From Trichoplusia ni (taxonomy: Eukaryota > Arthropoda > Insecta > Lepidoptera > Noctuidae): DNA of 64,000 bases. Below, in pieces: positions 1 through 11,675 of this stretch (position 1 is the stretch's first letter; each line of letters begins with the position of its first letter). The position numbers were made by a program, and so were the translations under genes. Location: positions 3,147,589 through 3,211,588 of the forward strand of contig NC_039495.1 of the NCBI RefSeq assembly GCF_003590095.1, read 5' to 3'. Below the pieces are notes generated by a model, which saw nothing but the letters and a program-made list of their open reading frames with translations, ran no database searches and had not been told where the DNA came from.

Positions 1-276
1 GCTCTATTTTAAGAGATATTTAGCAGGAGCGGGTGCTTTTATTGTTTCAGCCGACTTTCTCTCCTATCACTACTACTGCTCATATTTTTTCGTATCATCA
101 AAGTAACTACACACACCAACAAAAGTTCAACTCTTATAAAGCCTACCAATTTTATGCAAAACGTGACCCTCTTTATCTTCCCATCCTCAATAAATCGATC
201 CATGAATAATCGAAACCATTCAAAATCAATTCGTAAGGCAAGACCAACAAAACAATGATTAGTCATTTATTTTCAG
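1..276 (+). other. Left edge; possible continuation of an upstream gene
   Basis: A + strand frame is open from base 2 to a TAA at 104-106 and reads LYFKRYLAGAGAFIVSADF at its start. It could be the end of an exon that begins outside the window, or a chance frame. The last 20 bases before 277 form a good splice acceptor (pyrimidine-rich, ending TTTTCAG). No promoter or repeat is visible here. Confidence 0.25.
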
Positions 277-408
277 ATGACAATAATACAACTACCTTAT
301 AAGAAGCTAATAAAAGTCGATACGAGTCAAGCTGTCGACTATTCCTGGTCAATTTTCAGCAACAATGGTACGGCGATCTGGGCAGCTACTTATGGGCCAA
401 TACCACTT
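277..408 (+). CDS. Putative internal coding exon, unrecognised gene
   Basis: This is an exon-like segment of 44 codons with no stop. It is preceded by the acceptor TTTTCAG (AG at 275-276) and followed by a donor GTAAAT at 409. The product starts MTIIQLPYKKLIKVDTSQAV and continues through a stretch containing NNGTAIWAATYGPIPL; its composition is more protein-like than the surrounding DNA. The exon is a whole number of codons, so it would join in phase 0 to the segment at 1604. If the donor is not used, the frame runs on to a TGA at 457-459. The ATG at 277 directly follows the acceptor and need not be the true start. I do not recognise the family. No signal peptide or membrane segment is evident. 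A lineage-specific protein or a decayed gene are the alternatives. Confidence 0.45.
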
Positions 409-1603
409 GTAAATATGGATATGAGCAAAAAGATTATCCATGATTGTTTATTGTATTGAATCGTTTATGTACGGTTGGGAGATTAAGTTCTAGTTTGTGT
501 CTACAAGGATTTTTCGTCGCATCTTCGCAGAATGAACGAGACATTTTTTTTCACTGAACTTCAACTGGATGTTAATTGATATCTTTATGAATAGTCTAAT
601 CTTATAGTCCTGTGTTATCTACAAAACTACCATAATACCATAGTTTCACTTGAATATGTTTCTAGATTTTTTGAGTACAAGATAATAACAAGGTCTGATA
701 ACCTAATTCTAAAGTTTAGGTCTTGCTGCATTCATTTTTGGAAAAACAAAACATATTTTTCATTTATCTTTTCCTTTATGAACAATGACAGCCTTATAAC
801 ATAAACTAAGCATTTGTAAACGCAAGTTACATTCGAATGAGAAATACATTTTTCTTTTCCAAGCTACAAATTTATTTCCAGTTTTAATTATAATTAAATT
901 CGCAATCGTTATTAGTGTTTTGTTGCGGACCGTGCAGAAAACGGTAGGCAAATGAGTTGTGCGAGTGCCGATACCTGCGGTAGAGAACTTATTTTCATAT
1001 TTGTCCTTCTACATTATTTATTACATTTGTCTTAGGGCTGCCCTTAATACCATTGAAATTAAACATGCCAATTATTGGATTTCCAATTTGAAAATTATAT
1101 TTTAGGTCAAGTTTCTGAAATAGCACATTCGATTGAAAAACGATACAGTGAATTCTAGTTTATTTTTTCTAAAAAAAATCGTAAATTTCCTTTTAGCTTT
1201 AAATATATTTTTTGAATAAATGACATTCATAATTACCTTTATGTAACTTTTTAATTAAGATAATATACTACTTTTTCCTTGACTTCAATTCCTTTCTTCA
1301 TGATCCTTATTATTTCAAAAAGGTCATTTTCATTAAAAAATACAAGACTAAACCATCTGGTCTCAAATATCTCCAACGAAAATTCTGACTCACAACTAAC
1401 TGCATCCAAAACAAGACCTCTCATTAGTCCATATGGTATAACTTCATTACCTTAAACAAGATTTTATACAACTCACAAAAAACATCTGCTACCTCGTTTT
1501 AGCCATTGACAATATCCGATAGACAATAAAGATAAAATTAAATGGATTTTGTGGCAACCATAGCGGGTTTGACGTGACCACGCTTATTGTTCATATTTTT
1601 TAG
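409..1603 (+). other. Putative intron between two left-edge exons
   Basis: A+T-rich sequence with no convincing coding segment. It opens with GTAAAT and closes with a T-rich tract and TAG (1601-1603), as expected of an insect intron. One short minus-strand open frame at 760-951 looks like chance. Confidence 0.35.
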
Positions 1604-1777
1604 TCTGCCGATTGTCCCATAAGCATGGTATTCAAATTAGGAGCAAGCATTGTGCCCGTGGAATACATCGCCGATGTTGTACTGCCATCGGGTGCGGTTA
1701 CATTAGAGATTTTAGTATTAGAAGGATTGTATTCTGGAACATTGTCCGAAGAACAGAACAGGAAATTTGATGTTTAA
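1604..1777 (+). CDS. Putative terminal coding exon, unrecognised gene
   Basis: The frame is open from a splice acceptor (ATTTTTTAG, exon from 1604) to a TAA at 1775-1777, giving 57 codons. It begins SADCPISMVFKLGASIVPVE, passes through ADVVLPSGAVTLEILVLEG and ends SEEQNRKFDV. The mix of residues, higher G+C than the flanks and lack of low-complexity repeats all suggest a real exon. It is in phase 0 with the 277-408 segment, so the two could be consecutive exons of one gene. Its only good ATG lies inside (near 1625), which supports an internal start of translation upstream of the window. AATAAA at 1857-1862 would serve as the polyadenylation signal. I cannot name the family. Confidence 0.5.
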   Translation, partial: SADCPISMVFKLGASIVPVEYIADVVLPSGAVTLEILVLEGLYSGTLSEEQNRKFDV

Positions 1778-1856
1778 AAAAATTGTAGGTACGGTAACTT
1801 GGGTTAGGATTCATTTAGGCCCGATTTTTCAATCGTCAGATAACTTTTATTTAAGG

Positions 1857-1862
1857 AATAAA
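1857..1862 (+). terminator. Candidate polyadenylation signal AATAAA
   Basis: AATAAA lies about 80 bases after the stop of the putative terminal exon. Further copies follow at about 1922 and 1961. The motif is common in A+T-rich DNA, so its position is the only support. Confidence 0.35.
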
Positions 1863-3325
1863 TATGGCCGTTTGACATATTTTCTATATAAAAGCTGTCA
1901 AAACGTCAAACATATTCGTCAAATAAAAGATTTCTGGCGGTTGAATAATCAGCCCATAATCGAATAAAGATGATAATGATAATAATGATTATTGGTAAGC
2001 AACTTTATCGCTAGATATTATAAAAATATTTTATCGTGTTATAACGCAACGTATTGTACATTTTATAAAACAACAAAAATATGATATTTCAACTGAAATG
2101 GGATCGCGTTTATACATCGAGTACAACTTAAAATGTTCCCGATTAAAATTAATTGAAGAAAGTAGATCATTATCTGCTTCAGAAATTTAAAATACCTTGT
2201 TGGTCAAGTCATATCAGAAATTCATTCAACTCCTTCGTTCTTGAAAATTATTTCGCACCGTGTCCTGACCCTGATATCTTGAATAATTATCCTATTATGT
2301 ATCGCATCCTAAGCAGATAGCTCTATTTGTGTGGGTAAGCAATATCCTTGTTTTTCATACTGATGATAATTTTCCGTGAATTTGTTACTTTGAATTGAGT
2401 TTTGGGATTTAGAATTTATGCAACCTTTTTGATGAATGAAAAGCATGTGATACTTGCGTATAGTAAGAATTGGTAACATTTTAATTATCTACGGAATCCT
2501 AACAATTATACGAAATTTTGCAAGGGACAGTGTGGTCTCAGCATTTTTCAATTCGGACCTATTTCAAGCAAGGGTTAAACAAAAATACCACATCGCACGC
2601 AAACCTCAGAAATGGCTACCAGATATTTTTCAGGAAAAATCCGGTTGTTCGTCAATTCACATCAAAGACAACCATCACTTTTTATAACAACGAAAAAATG
2701 AACAAACGCACAGTGGTACACAACCTTTTCTTACCGCAAAAAAGTTTTCCGTGGGCCAACCGGGCATTTTTCCCTGCGCCATACAAACGGACCGCAGCGT
2801 TTAAAATACAGAAAAAAAAGTTGTCGGCACTCGTCCCGACCGACAAAAGAGGATTTTTTATTTTATATTCCAAATATTAAAGGACATCGTTAGCGGTTAG
2901 CATTTGTTAAATATCTGAAATATTTTCGTGAGCTTTTAGGGTTTGAGTTTGTTATTTTTTTTTAGCAGCGGCACGCGAGCAAGTTGTCTTGTTTAAGTGG
3001 GGTGTTTAAAAAATAAAGTTTTTTTTTCACCCAGCGGTTATTGTTTTGTGAAAGTTGCAACCTTTCACCGCAAAGGGTGTTATAAGTTCTTGAAAGGAAA
3101 GTTTTTAATATTTTTTTGTCCAGATGCTCGACGCTTTGTCGCTCTGTGCGGTTGAAGATTTGTTCTATTTTTGCTATCTTGCATTTGTGGTTTATTGCAT
3201 GTTTTTGAGAAAAGCTTTTTACCAGGGATAGAAATTTTAAAAATATTTTTATTTTAATCTCTTCACGTTTTATAGGTTTAATACTTTTTAACATGATGTT
3301 AACATCTCACCCTTCTAAACTGCTA
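1863..3325. other. Non-genic A+T-rich sequence
   Basis: A short GAT/AAT microsatellite lies at about 1970-1988. Overlapping + strand frames at 2454-2687 and 2518-2880 are open, but the residues are basic and simple and no splice context fits, so I do not call them genes. 2740-2850 is richer in G+C. 2960-3300 is T-rich on the + strand and leads into the repeat at 3326. Confidence 0.4.
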
Positions 3326-3452
3326 TGATAGATACCTGCAAAGGTGTCGAAACGTCGGTAACCAAAATTTAAAGTTAAACCGCGATAAAATCCGTAAAAG
3401 TAGTTATTTCAATGTCTAGCATTCGCGTAAACCTAAGAAACCATTATGCTAT
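3326..3452 (+). mobile_element. Penelope-like element 3' tail fragment with hammerhead-like stem-loop
   Basis: This stretch matches, in the opposite orientation, the tail at 56227-56315. Shared blocks are a stem-loop followed by GAAACGTCGG, then AAACCGCGATAAAATCCGTA and further on TTCGCGTAAACCTAAGAAAC. The stem here is GATACC (3331-3336), loop TGCAAA, and GGTGTC (3343-3348), and all six pairs can form with one G-U. At the 56 kb copy the tail follows Penelope-like coding sequence, so this copy is inferred to be a 5'-truncated relative. The last block recurs at 59225-59260 on the other strand. Confidence 0.55.
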
Positions 3453-6400
3453 GATGCCTTAATCTTATCAAAAATAAATAAATTCCCAGAGTTACTTACA
3501 CATTTAACGCTTGCAGAACATCACTCATCAACGAGTACCAAGACACCCAATAACTCACTCAAATCAAAGACATGTATAGAACAAATTAATTCAACAAAAC
3601 AATTGCCATCCAATAAAATCAACCACAGTATCCCAAAACACGATTCGAAATCTATTAATCCAAATTTTACCAAACGAAAACGCTTTAATATTAACGGTAG
3701 CAGCTCGGAATTCAATGAGCTATATCAACATGCAGGATGGAGCCCCGGGGGGCAGAACACGTGCAAATGTCATGCAATATGTTGACAATTGCACCTTCGT
3801 CGTCAACAGGTGGTGTTCGATCATGCGAGTTCGGAACGGTTTAGTTACTCGCATTGGTATTTGCTCCAGTAAATGTTTGGGATTTGGTTTTAGGTGTATT
3901 GGTTTTATGCACTTGATTTCTTGATAAGCAGTTTTTGTTTGTTGCTTGATCATTGTTGTTTTTTTTTCAATTTGCATTTAAGGTCCGTCTATTTTAAATT
4001 TTAAGTCATCATCATAATGCTATTCTGTCTTTTCCACTAATATGTGTTATAGAGTTTTGATGGACAAATCAATTTACTTTAAATACTTCATGTCACAATA
4101 AATTATGTTGACGTTTTTGTTGCATGTAATTTATGAGTAAAATAGAATGGAAGACCACCTCGAAGTCTATCGGATCATAACCAAACTTAAAAATAAATTG
4201 TATTATTTTTTATTTACAAATGCTCAAGAATGAATAAATATAGTAACAGGTAGGCAGCAAAATCAATTGATAAACAACACTTACTTGGTGCATCTACTTC
4301 TGAATCTCCAAAGCAACCTCTCTCCAATCTGGAACAATACATCTACTATTCCAAAAATACCATTTATACAGTTAATTTCGAATTTCCTAAGTCACCTAAC
4401 CCCGTCTGAACAAGTCACAGCATTCCATCTAATTCTCGGAGGAACGTCTAGTACAACATTACCTTACAACTTAGTTCAACTCTCTGGTTTGATCGCACTC
4501 ATACTTAAATAGCTTTTGTCACTTACACTGTTTCACTGCGGATATTAGATAATTTCTAATGTGAATTTGAACGTGCTGAATTGTTGAAAGGGGAATTTTG
4601 TATGTTGATTTTGTTTTAAGGAGTCTTTGAGTGGAGTGGTTTTTAATATCGGCTGGAAGGATAAAAATGAAATTTTGTGATTGGGCTATTTGAAATAATG
4701 GTGTAAAAGTATTCAGATTATTGTCAAACGAACTTTAGTTTACAACGTTCTAGATATTTTTCGATGTATTTTTAAATGTTTGAATTTTATTTAAATAATC
4801 ATTAGTACAAGCCCCCAATGCCTTTTACTTGCCTCTGTAGTAAAGCACTAAAGTACGCCACTGAACTTATCCTAAACGGCTGGACCGATTGGATTGATTT
4901 TGATTATGTGGGCTTGTAATTTTGATTATATTTAAATAGACAAAATGAAAATGTTTTAAATAGAAGTAATTTAAAGACCACTATTTGCTTTCTGTCATCA
5001 TTTGTTTAATATCCTAATCGCATTAAAAAAAATATGCGGGTCGTCATTTGGGTCCGATCGTTCTTATATGATAAATACATGAAGTTATTTCCTCACATAG
5101 TTTCCAAATCAAAATACCTAACTCTACTCGACAAGAACACTTTAACAAAAATGTCATTCAAGGTAGACTCTACGCAACATGCTCAAACCGTCTATACAGC
5201 AAAAAAATCTTAACAGACAACCAAAAATACCCAATCTTTGTCACGGATCTAAAAAAGCATAATCCAGAAATATGTCGGGTAGATAACATATCATTATACT
5301 CTACGCTTGGCTAGCATAGCGCGCGTAATTTTTATCGCTGTGCACACATCTGAAACTTCAGGATTAATGATCCGCTGCGTCTAGTCATACGGTTCCGCCG
5401 AATGCCGTAAAAACGCTATGCGCAATTCAGTTTTGGTGCCGGAGTAACGATTTTTTTGGATGCGGTTGTTTTCGCTGGTACAAATAGTGATGATGATTGT
5501 AATGTCTGACGGGGTTAAAAATATTACGATGTCTAAGTGCATCTATTAGAATTACTGGGTATGATTTGAAGATTAAGTAACAAAATAGTACAATTTATTA
5601 TATACTGTTAGGGTTATCCGAAAAGGAATGCGAAATACATAAATCTGAAATAATGAAGCACTATAATCTCTACTATATACGCTAATAAGGTTTTAGAACT
5701 AATTGCACATGTTAAATACATGCAGGAAAGTATCGATCAAACTATAATATGACCCTCATCGGCTGACTAGCATACACTTATATCTCGATAAACTACATAC
5801 TCTCTTCCTCTCTTCCATCACTTGCTGTGCTCGACAGGGTCCATAATTGTTTCTAAATTTTATTTCAATTCGACCACCTGTATCATGGACTGCAATAAAT
5901 ATTTTTTGATTGATAAACTATAGAGACACTACACCAAACATCCTAATGGCGAATACCACATCCAAGGAATCCGAACGCGAATCCTAGGCATCCGACCTTT
6001 AATTGCTCTCATCTTGATACGGCTGGTATATCGAGCGGGAAAATGGGTTTTTCGCTGTGGTAAACGGCAGCAACTTTGTACTACGGCACATTATCGGATT
6101 TGCTACCAGTTCAGTTGTATGTGTGGCAAAGTCGTACTGTGACATAGTTGTATGAGATTTGGGTATGACGGTATGACGGAATTTGATTGGGATTACTTTT
6201 AAGGGCTCGTTTGAGTGTGATGGATTCTTAATCTGTTTCGCTCTGGTTTTGTTTGTTGTTTCATTGTCAATCGATGTCAATTAGAGCTATCGATAATGAC
6301 GGAATGTAATGGAGATGTTGACTCTACTTTTGACTATTAAAGTCACATTAGCTAAAGTAAATCGACGAACTTCAACCTGAAACTTGTTACATCCTGAATT

Positions 6401-6564
6401 TTACGTTATGATCTAATCGGCGAATGGCTGTGTAAACTCATATTTTTAAGATAGGTACAAAGTCAAAATAGTAATTTAATAATATGCATTTGGAACCCTC
6501 TAATTGTTCACTACCCTGTGGAAAAAAGTATGGTATAGCCTCCAGCGACCCATCTAAAGTATAG
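3453..6564. other. Non-genic sequence with one long open frame and a G+C-rich patch
   Basis: A + strand frame stays open from about 3410 to 3785 (over 110 codons), but it begins inside the Penelope-like repeat and its residues are dominated by S, N, K and T. One such frame in 64 kb of this composition is expected by chance. 3735-3770 is notably G+C-rich. 4860-4930 resembles a fragment of a common lepidopteran repeat (CTAAACGGCTGGACCGATT). 5300-5480 is a G+C-richer patch with CGCG words and an initiator-like TTCAGTT; its role is unknown. Frames at 4267-4512 and 5999-6280 have no protein-like features. Confidence 0.35.
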
Positions 6565-6765
6565 ACGAACGTATCGAACAAAACCTTAAAAAAAAACACT
6601 GTTATTAAATGTTCATTAAGCTGCGACAACAAACTTACAAACAAATTCTATCAAGCAATAATCAACCTTAATCATATTGTCTCAGATCCCAATGCAACTG
6701 AAATTCCAACTTTGCCATTTGAAGAACCCGACGAAGTTCTTAACAGATTTGTCAAGGGAAATTGA
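6565..6765 (+). CDS. Possible terminal exon or pseudogene fragment, unrecognised
   Basis: The frame is open for 66 codons from just after a TAG to a TGA at 6763-6765. The last 50 residues look like real protein: CDNKLTNKFYQAIINLNH, then SDPNATEIPTLPFEEPDEV, ending LNRFVKGN. A possible acceptor, TTCATTAAG, lies about 150 bases before the stop, though its pyrimidine tract is poor. The first part of the frame is an A-run and probably intron. A variant polyadenylation signal ATTAAA follows at about 6881. I do not recognise the protein. It could be the last exon of a gene whose other exons I have not found, or a decayed copy. Confidence 0.3.
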   Translation, partial: TNVSNKTLKKNTVIKCSLSCDNKLTNKFYQAIINLNHIVSDPNATEIPTLPFEEPDEVLNRFVKGN

Positions 6766-6984
6766 ACTCTATTGTTATGGATTTAAGTATTAATGTAAAT
6801 CTGAATAGCTTAGTTAAATGAGAGTTTCAATATAGAAGAGTAACCAGTGATTTTGAGTTGTACCGATTTGGATTAATGAATTAAATACACTTGTATGCAA
6901 GTTGCTTGTGGCATGAGCTTATTCCTGTAATTATAGTTAACGTACGATCGGATACGAAATTATTGATATTATTATATTGCGATA

Positions 6985-7335
6985 TCGTTGGCCTAGCCTT
7001 TTCCCAACTATGTTGGAGTCGGCTACCAGTCCAACCGGTTTCAGGTAAGTACCAGTGTTTTACAAGGAGCGACTGCCTATCTGACCTCCTCAACCCAGTT
7101 ACCTGAGTAACAGGACACCCCTTGACGACTGTCAAAGGTGTAGGAATAACAGCCGGGACCCACAATTTAACGTGCCTTCCGAAACACGGAGGAACTCGCT
7201 ATGACAAAGGTGGTCACAAATCTACGGACCAACCGCGTCAAGCATAGCTTTACCTGTGATCGAATCACTTATGCGGTTATAGCACAGCCACGAGCTCTTC
7301 AGCACAGCCACGAGCTCCGCGATAAACCAAATAAA
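6985..7335 (-). mobile_element. 5S rRNA-derived SINE (HaSE3-like), minus strand
   Basis: Read on the minus strand, this matches the full-length copy at 29962-30336: a 5S-like head, the body with GTGGGTCCCGGCTGTTATTC, the segment around GGTCAGATAGGCAGTCGCTCC, and the tail CCAACATAGTTGGGAAAAGG. The head end carries an extra tandem copy of a 17-base unit, AGCACAGCCACGAGCTC (7281-7297 and 7301-7317), probably a local duplication. The middle lacks a short stretch present in the 30 kb copy. HaSE3 is a published Helicoverpa armigera family described as a 5S/tRNA-SINE chimera; the match is from memory. Confidence 0.8.
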
Positions 7336-8784
7336 TATTTTTTAGGTACATAGGCTTTTGGTTTTCGTATTTCAAAGTTTCGCGATGCCGAAATCAAGAG
7401 ATTCTTAAAATCCCTGTTCAATGGTTCAAGGTTCAATTTTCATCTTTAAAATTTGGTACTTTATAGTGTATACGAATATGTTGTCTTTAACGAATTTGCT
7501 TATTTTTAGAATCATTTTACTTTTTTGCGTAGTTGTGGTTCATTACACAAAATATCGTCAAATTATTCTCAGACATTAAAATTGTCGATAATTTTCAATT
7601 ATTAAGTATGTGTGTTAAATTTACATTACCGATAAATAACAATTATTAAGCATATTAAAAAGAATCATTAAAAATACAATTTCGCTTCGATTGCAATACT
7701 TGTTTGACAGCGTTCACTCTTAACTCTGTTTTGATATTTACTATTCACCAAGACTTTTCTGCCTTTTTCTTTCTAAAATAACCATAGAAGCACAATCAAA
7801 GATTAATGAACCAATTTTATCCGCGCATTAACATTCAACCGAGAAATATTTTAGGGCAATTAAAATATGGTCTGTTTCTTGCAAAAGGGACAAAAAATAC
7901 GGCGTGATGCCTCAGGTTTGGGGCGGGAGTGCATATCTAAATAATTATATGCCGATAGTGGATAATGATTGAAAGGTCTTCAGAGAGCCTACCACGATGT
8001 CTCAAAGAACTATAATAGCGTGTGTTGAAAAGAGATGCCGCTCTTCGCCATTTAGTGCGCTGTCACGCTTGCTCTAGTGCAATAATATTCAGTTAAGACA
8101 TGGCGATAGATATTCAGATTTTCGTCAGTTATCCAAAAGTAAAGGAATTTAAATTCTGACGTGTTTATGTTTTGTTTTCTTGATATTTTTTTATGTTTTG
8201 TCTTTTGTTTTGTGTTGGTAGGTGGGAGTTGCTACAGAGCATAGATGATTGGTTAAAAAGGATAACAATTTAAGAATGTTCGGTGTTTGTAAAAATTGCC
8301 TTTGAGTTTCATTGAAAAATAAATGGAATTACGAATTGTGATAGTCTGTATTGATACCAGAACTAAGAATTATTTTTTTTATAGTAAGGGAAATAAAATA
8401 ATGTAAGAAATTCTATTTAATTTCATTGTCCGAAAAACAAGTAAGTACATTACGTCATCATGTCAATAACATGTAAAAACACGATGTCGCAATTCAAACA
8501 AATTTTTGTAACAACTCATCATTCCAAGTATTTTTTTATCTTACATTTCAATCAATTTGCATAACTCAAACGACTTCCATGCATCTTTACTTTTCGCTTT
8601 AAATTACGCAAAAAAGAACCAGTAGCATTATACGAAACAAGTCTAATAAAACATTCATATGAACATACAGAATTAATCTCGTTGTAAAATCAAAATATAC
8701 GCAATAATAATTGTGCTGGATCGGCACGTACGACCAGGCTACTCCACGGTACATAACATTCTAAAACAAGACACTGTCCACTTT
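7336..8784. other. Non-genic A+T-rich sequence
   Basis: I see no gene or repeat here. 8020-8110 is somewhat G+C-richer and contains TTCAGTTAAGACATGGCGATAG in overlapping pieces; the ATG there opens only 19 codons before TGA, or 13 if a donor-like GTAAAG is used. This is too little to call an exon. Confidence 0.35.
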
Positions 8785-8960
8785 CAGTTCCGAGAAAATA
8801 CATAGTCGCGCGCGCACTTCATTGGAATCGATCGGGCGTAACGATTCCCATCCCTTTCGCTCGCACGCCGCTTATGGGACCCGCACGCGTGCGAGCAGCG
8901 CGGCTATAAATCCACCGATCTATAAGCCACGCCCTCAATCGATCTGATAAATGAAAAACC
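8785..8960 (+). promoter_or_regulatory. Candidate core promoter in a CpG-rich island
   Basis: The stretch 8790-9030 is far richer in G+C and CpG than its surroundings. It holds TATAAAT at 8905-8911 and, 32 bases on, an initiator-like CTCAATC (A at 8937), the normal spacing for an insect TATA promoter on the + strand. Just upstream is a 10-base inverted repeat, GCTCGCACGC (8859-8868) and GCGTGCGAGC (8887-8896). No convincing coding exon follows: the ATG at 8951 opens 17 codons. It may drive a gene with a non-coding first exon or a non-coding RNA. A chance CpG cluster is possible. Confidence 0.35.
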
Positions 8961-11505
8961 CGTTTAAGTGCGCGGGCGCAATGATTTCAATCTCGTCATG
9001 ACTTGATGTTCGTTTCGCGATTACTCGTGCGCTTCGCTGCTTTGTATTTAAAATTATCTTTATTACCCCATCCGTGGGAGTCTTAAATCTCACATTTAAA
9101 TGTTTATTACAACATGACTCATAATTATGTACGTTTTAAATGTTCAAACGTGAATCTCTCTGATCCTAGCCAGTGTTGAGGTCAATGTTAGTTCGTTGAC
9201 ATGCCTGATGAGGTATTTTTAGTTTCCTATTTGCCTATTTTCACATTTCAATGCGTAAATATGATTTTATTGCACATAGCTACGGTTAAGCTTACAGTAT
9301 TTACTGAACACTTAATGCCATTAGACTAATCCATTAAATTATTATTTGTGATAATTTATAATTCAAAATATTTACATACTTTTCTGTTGTATTCTAGTAT
9401 CTTAAACATTTTAAAATACTACAATACAACAGATTATTTTTTTGTAATAATAATAAATAATAAATTTTAATTTACATTTATTTTATATTGTGTTTTGTAT
9501 ATTGTATTAAATCAAAGAAACGGATGTAATAAAATATAAACAAACTCAATGACAAAGTCAAGCCACTTCAATTATTATTATAACCTCAACTCTTTAAGAA
9601 TTACTGGATTATCCCAACAAACTATTTATCAGATAATTTAGAGAACTTCTGACATTATAATTCAACTACAATACGACTTAATTATTACCTACATCAACAA
9701 ACACCTACATTAACTTTACGCTACTGTACGATAGATGTCGCTACATACCACAAAATTCGACAACCAACTCCTGCGCACGGCTCACTAACGCCATCTAGTG
9801 ACAAAACAACGAAAACTGCACACACTATCTTCGACCAATTTGATTGGAACTTTGATCTGTACCTTTATTTAGGGCAGGAAGGTTCTTACGTAACTGGTCA
9901 TCAATAATTTGATTTTAATAGCAGTTGAAGAGGTTTGATACATTCGTACCGTCTTCACAATTACTTTTACCACGAATGATTACTTGAATGATGTCTGATA
10001 ATTCGTATGAAGCCTGCTCACAGCCTGATTGCGTTGTTTCTTGTAGCATATTTTATTGATGTTCCCTTTAAAAATATTTATGAGTTTGAAATGTCGTTCT
10101 ATGTCTATCATCGTTTGCTTTTATTTGTGGTCGGAGATTATTTATGTGGGCCTTTGGAGATACTTTTATGGGACTATAGATCTAAGAATGTGCTAAATAT
10201 GACAAGTCTACGATTTTTGCTGGTGTTGAAATGACTTCTTAATTATTGGACTGAGACCTGTCTAAAATTGCGTCATAACATCCGGTTAGTCCAGGCCAAA
10301 AAGGTACCTTTTGAACCTAAAAAAGGTGGACTGCAAGAGCCTAAGTTGATTCATTGATTGATAATTATGTTTCCGTTCCATGTTCCATTCCATTTTGTGT
10401 GTGCAAAAATATACTACCTATTATAGTACCTATATATGTATACTAAAAATAAAAATAAATTATTCATCGCATATGGATCCTTATTCCAAATTCAGATTTC
10501 GCAATAATTTCACAAAACGAATTCGATCCAATATTTAAAAGCTTTCGACTACTTTCAATAATAAAAGGTTTCTGGTGTTGAGTTGAAGAAAATACGATTA
10601 TAATAGTCTTAACTCGTGTTCCAGCCATACAGGGCTATGGCTATTTGTGAATTAGCTGGGCAAAGCGCTGAATTATTAGGTTATGAAAGTTATGGATGGT
10701 AGTTAGTTTAGATTGAAATCTTAAGTCGTAATCGTGAGATTGTGATGGGCACGATTTTAATATAATTTGGTAAGAGATTGTTTATAATTATATTTCATTA
10801 AGGAACACTATTGTTTTAATGCACGCTTGCTTTCGTTTCGAAATTCTGGATTGCAGTCAAATATTGCAAAAAGTTTGCGTAATATCTGTTAATTATTTAT
10901 TTTATTTTTTTCTGAATCCTTATACTCGCCTTCAAAAGCTTCCTTACATTATTGAATCACGTACGTAATAAGAATAGCACTCAATACTTGGAACCCAATC
11001 ATTAACAGCTTAGGAATTAAAAGTGATCATTGGTCCATAAGACCAAGACATAATGTATATCATGCTAATAGCACTTATAGCACTTATTACTTACTAGGAA
11101 GACTTTGACAATGTAATTAGTAATTTCTATCGAATCCTCGCATAAGTCTTATAAGATATAAATATCAAATCCAATAAAGATCAATAATTTTTGACAGTAT
11201 CATACGCAATCCTAACGGCTATTCAGGCAGACAAATTGAAGGACCCATGTCAATGACAAAAAAGGATTGAAGAAGCAATTACGATTGAACAATAAATAAC
11301 GCCTAAAGTCCCAATGAAGGGAAGATTAATTTTATTTATGATAAAAAATCGTCCGTCACTGGTCAATAAGAGATTAATTTTGATGTACGAGAGCTGACGG
11401 GTGTGAAGCTACTGGGTGTTACGAATTAAGGAGAAGTTTTATTTGAATTGTGGTCGCCATTTCAAGTAAAATATATACTTTAATTTGTCGTTACGGTTAG
11501 TCAAA
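8961..11505. other. Non-genic A+T-rich sequence
   Basis: No gene or recognisable transposon. 9789-9801 holds a CTCF-like site on the minus strand. 10299-10312 is a perfect 14-base palindrome, AAAAGGTACCTTTT. The 75-codon frame at 10007-10234 is rich in F, Y and L, as expected of T-rich DNA. Confidence 0.4.
9789..9801 (-). promoter_or_regulatory. CTCF-like motif TCACTAGATGGCG
   Basis: The minus strand reads TCACTAGATGGCG, which agrees with the animal CTCF consensus CCASYAGRKGGCR at 12 of 13 positions by eye. It lies in otherwise ordinary A+T-rich DNA. This is a motif match only; binding is not shown. Confidence 0.25.
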
Positions 11506-11675
11506 AGCTAAAAAGTCTTACAACCAGTCTTACTAAGGGGTATCGTGTGGTCCAGGTAACTGGATTGAGGAGATAGATAGGCAGTCGCTCCTTGCAAAAC
11601 ACTGGTACTTAGCTGCATCTGGTTAAACTGAAAGCCGACCCGAACATAGTTAGAAAAAGACTAGGACGATGATGA
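11506..11675 (+). mobile_element. 5'-truncated SINE of the HaSE1/HaSE3 type
   Basis: This matches only the 3' half of the 29962-30336 copy: AAGGGGTATCGTGTGGTCCA, then GATAGGCAGTCGCTCC, then AACATAGTTAGAAAAAGACT and a GATGATGA tail. The 5S or tRNA head is missing, so it could come from either HaSE1 or HaSE3, which share this body. Several substitutions suggest an older insertion than the 30 kb copy. Confidence 0.75.

Noticed and set aside
3410..3785. Open frame of over 110 codons ending HAIC
   Set aside because: It starts inside a Penelope-like repeat and is dominated by S, N, K and T; it is not distinguishable from chance.
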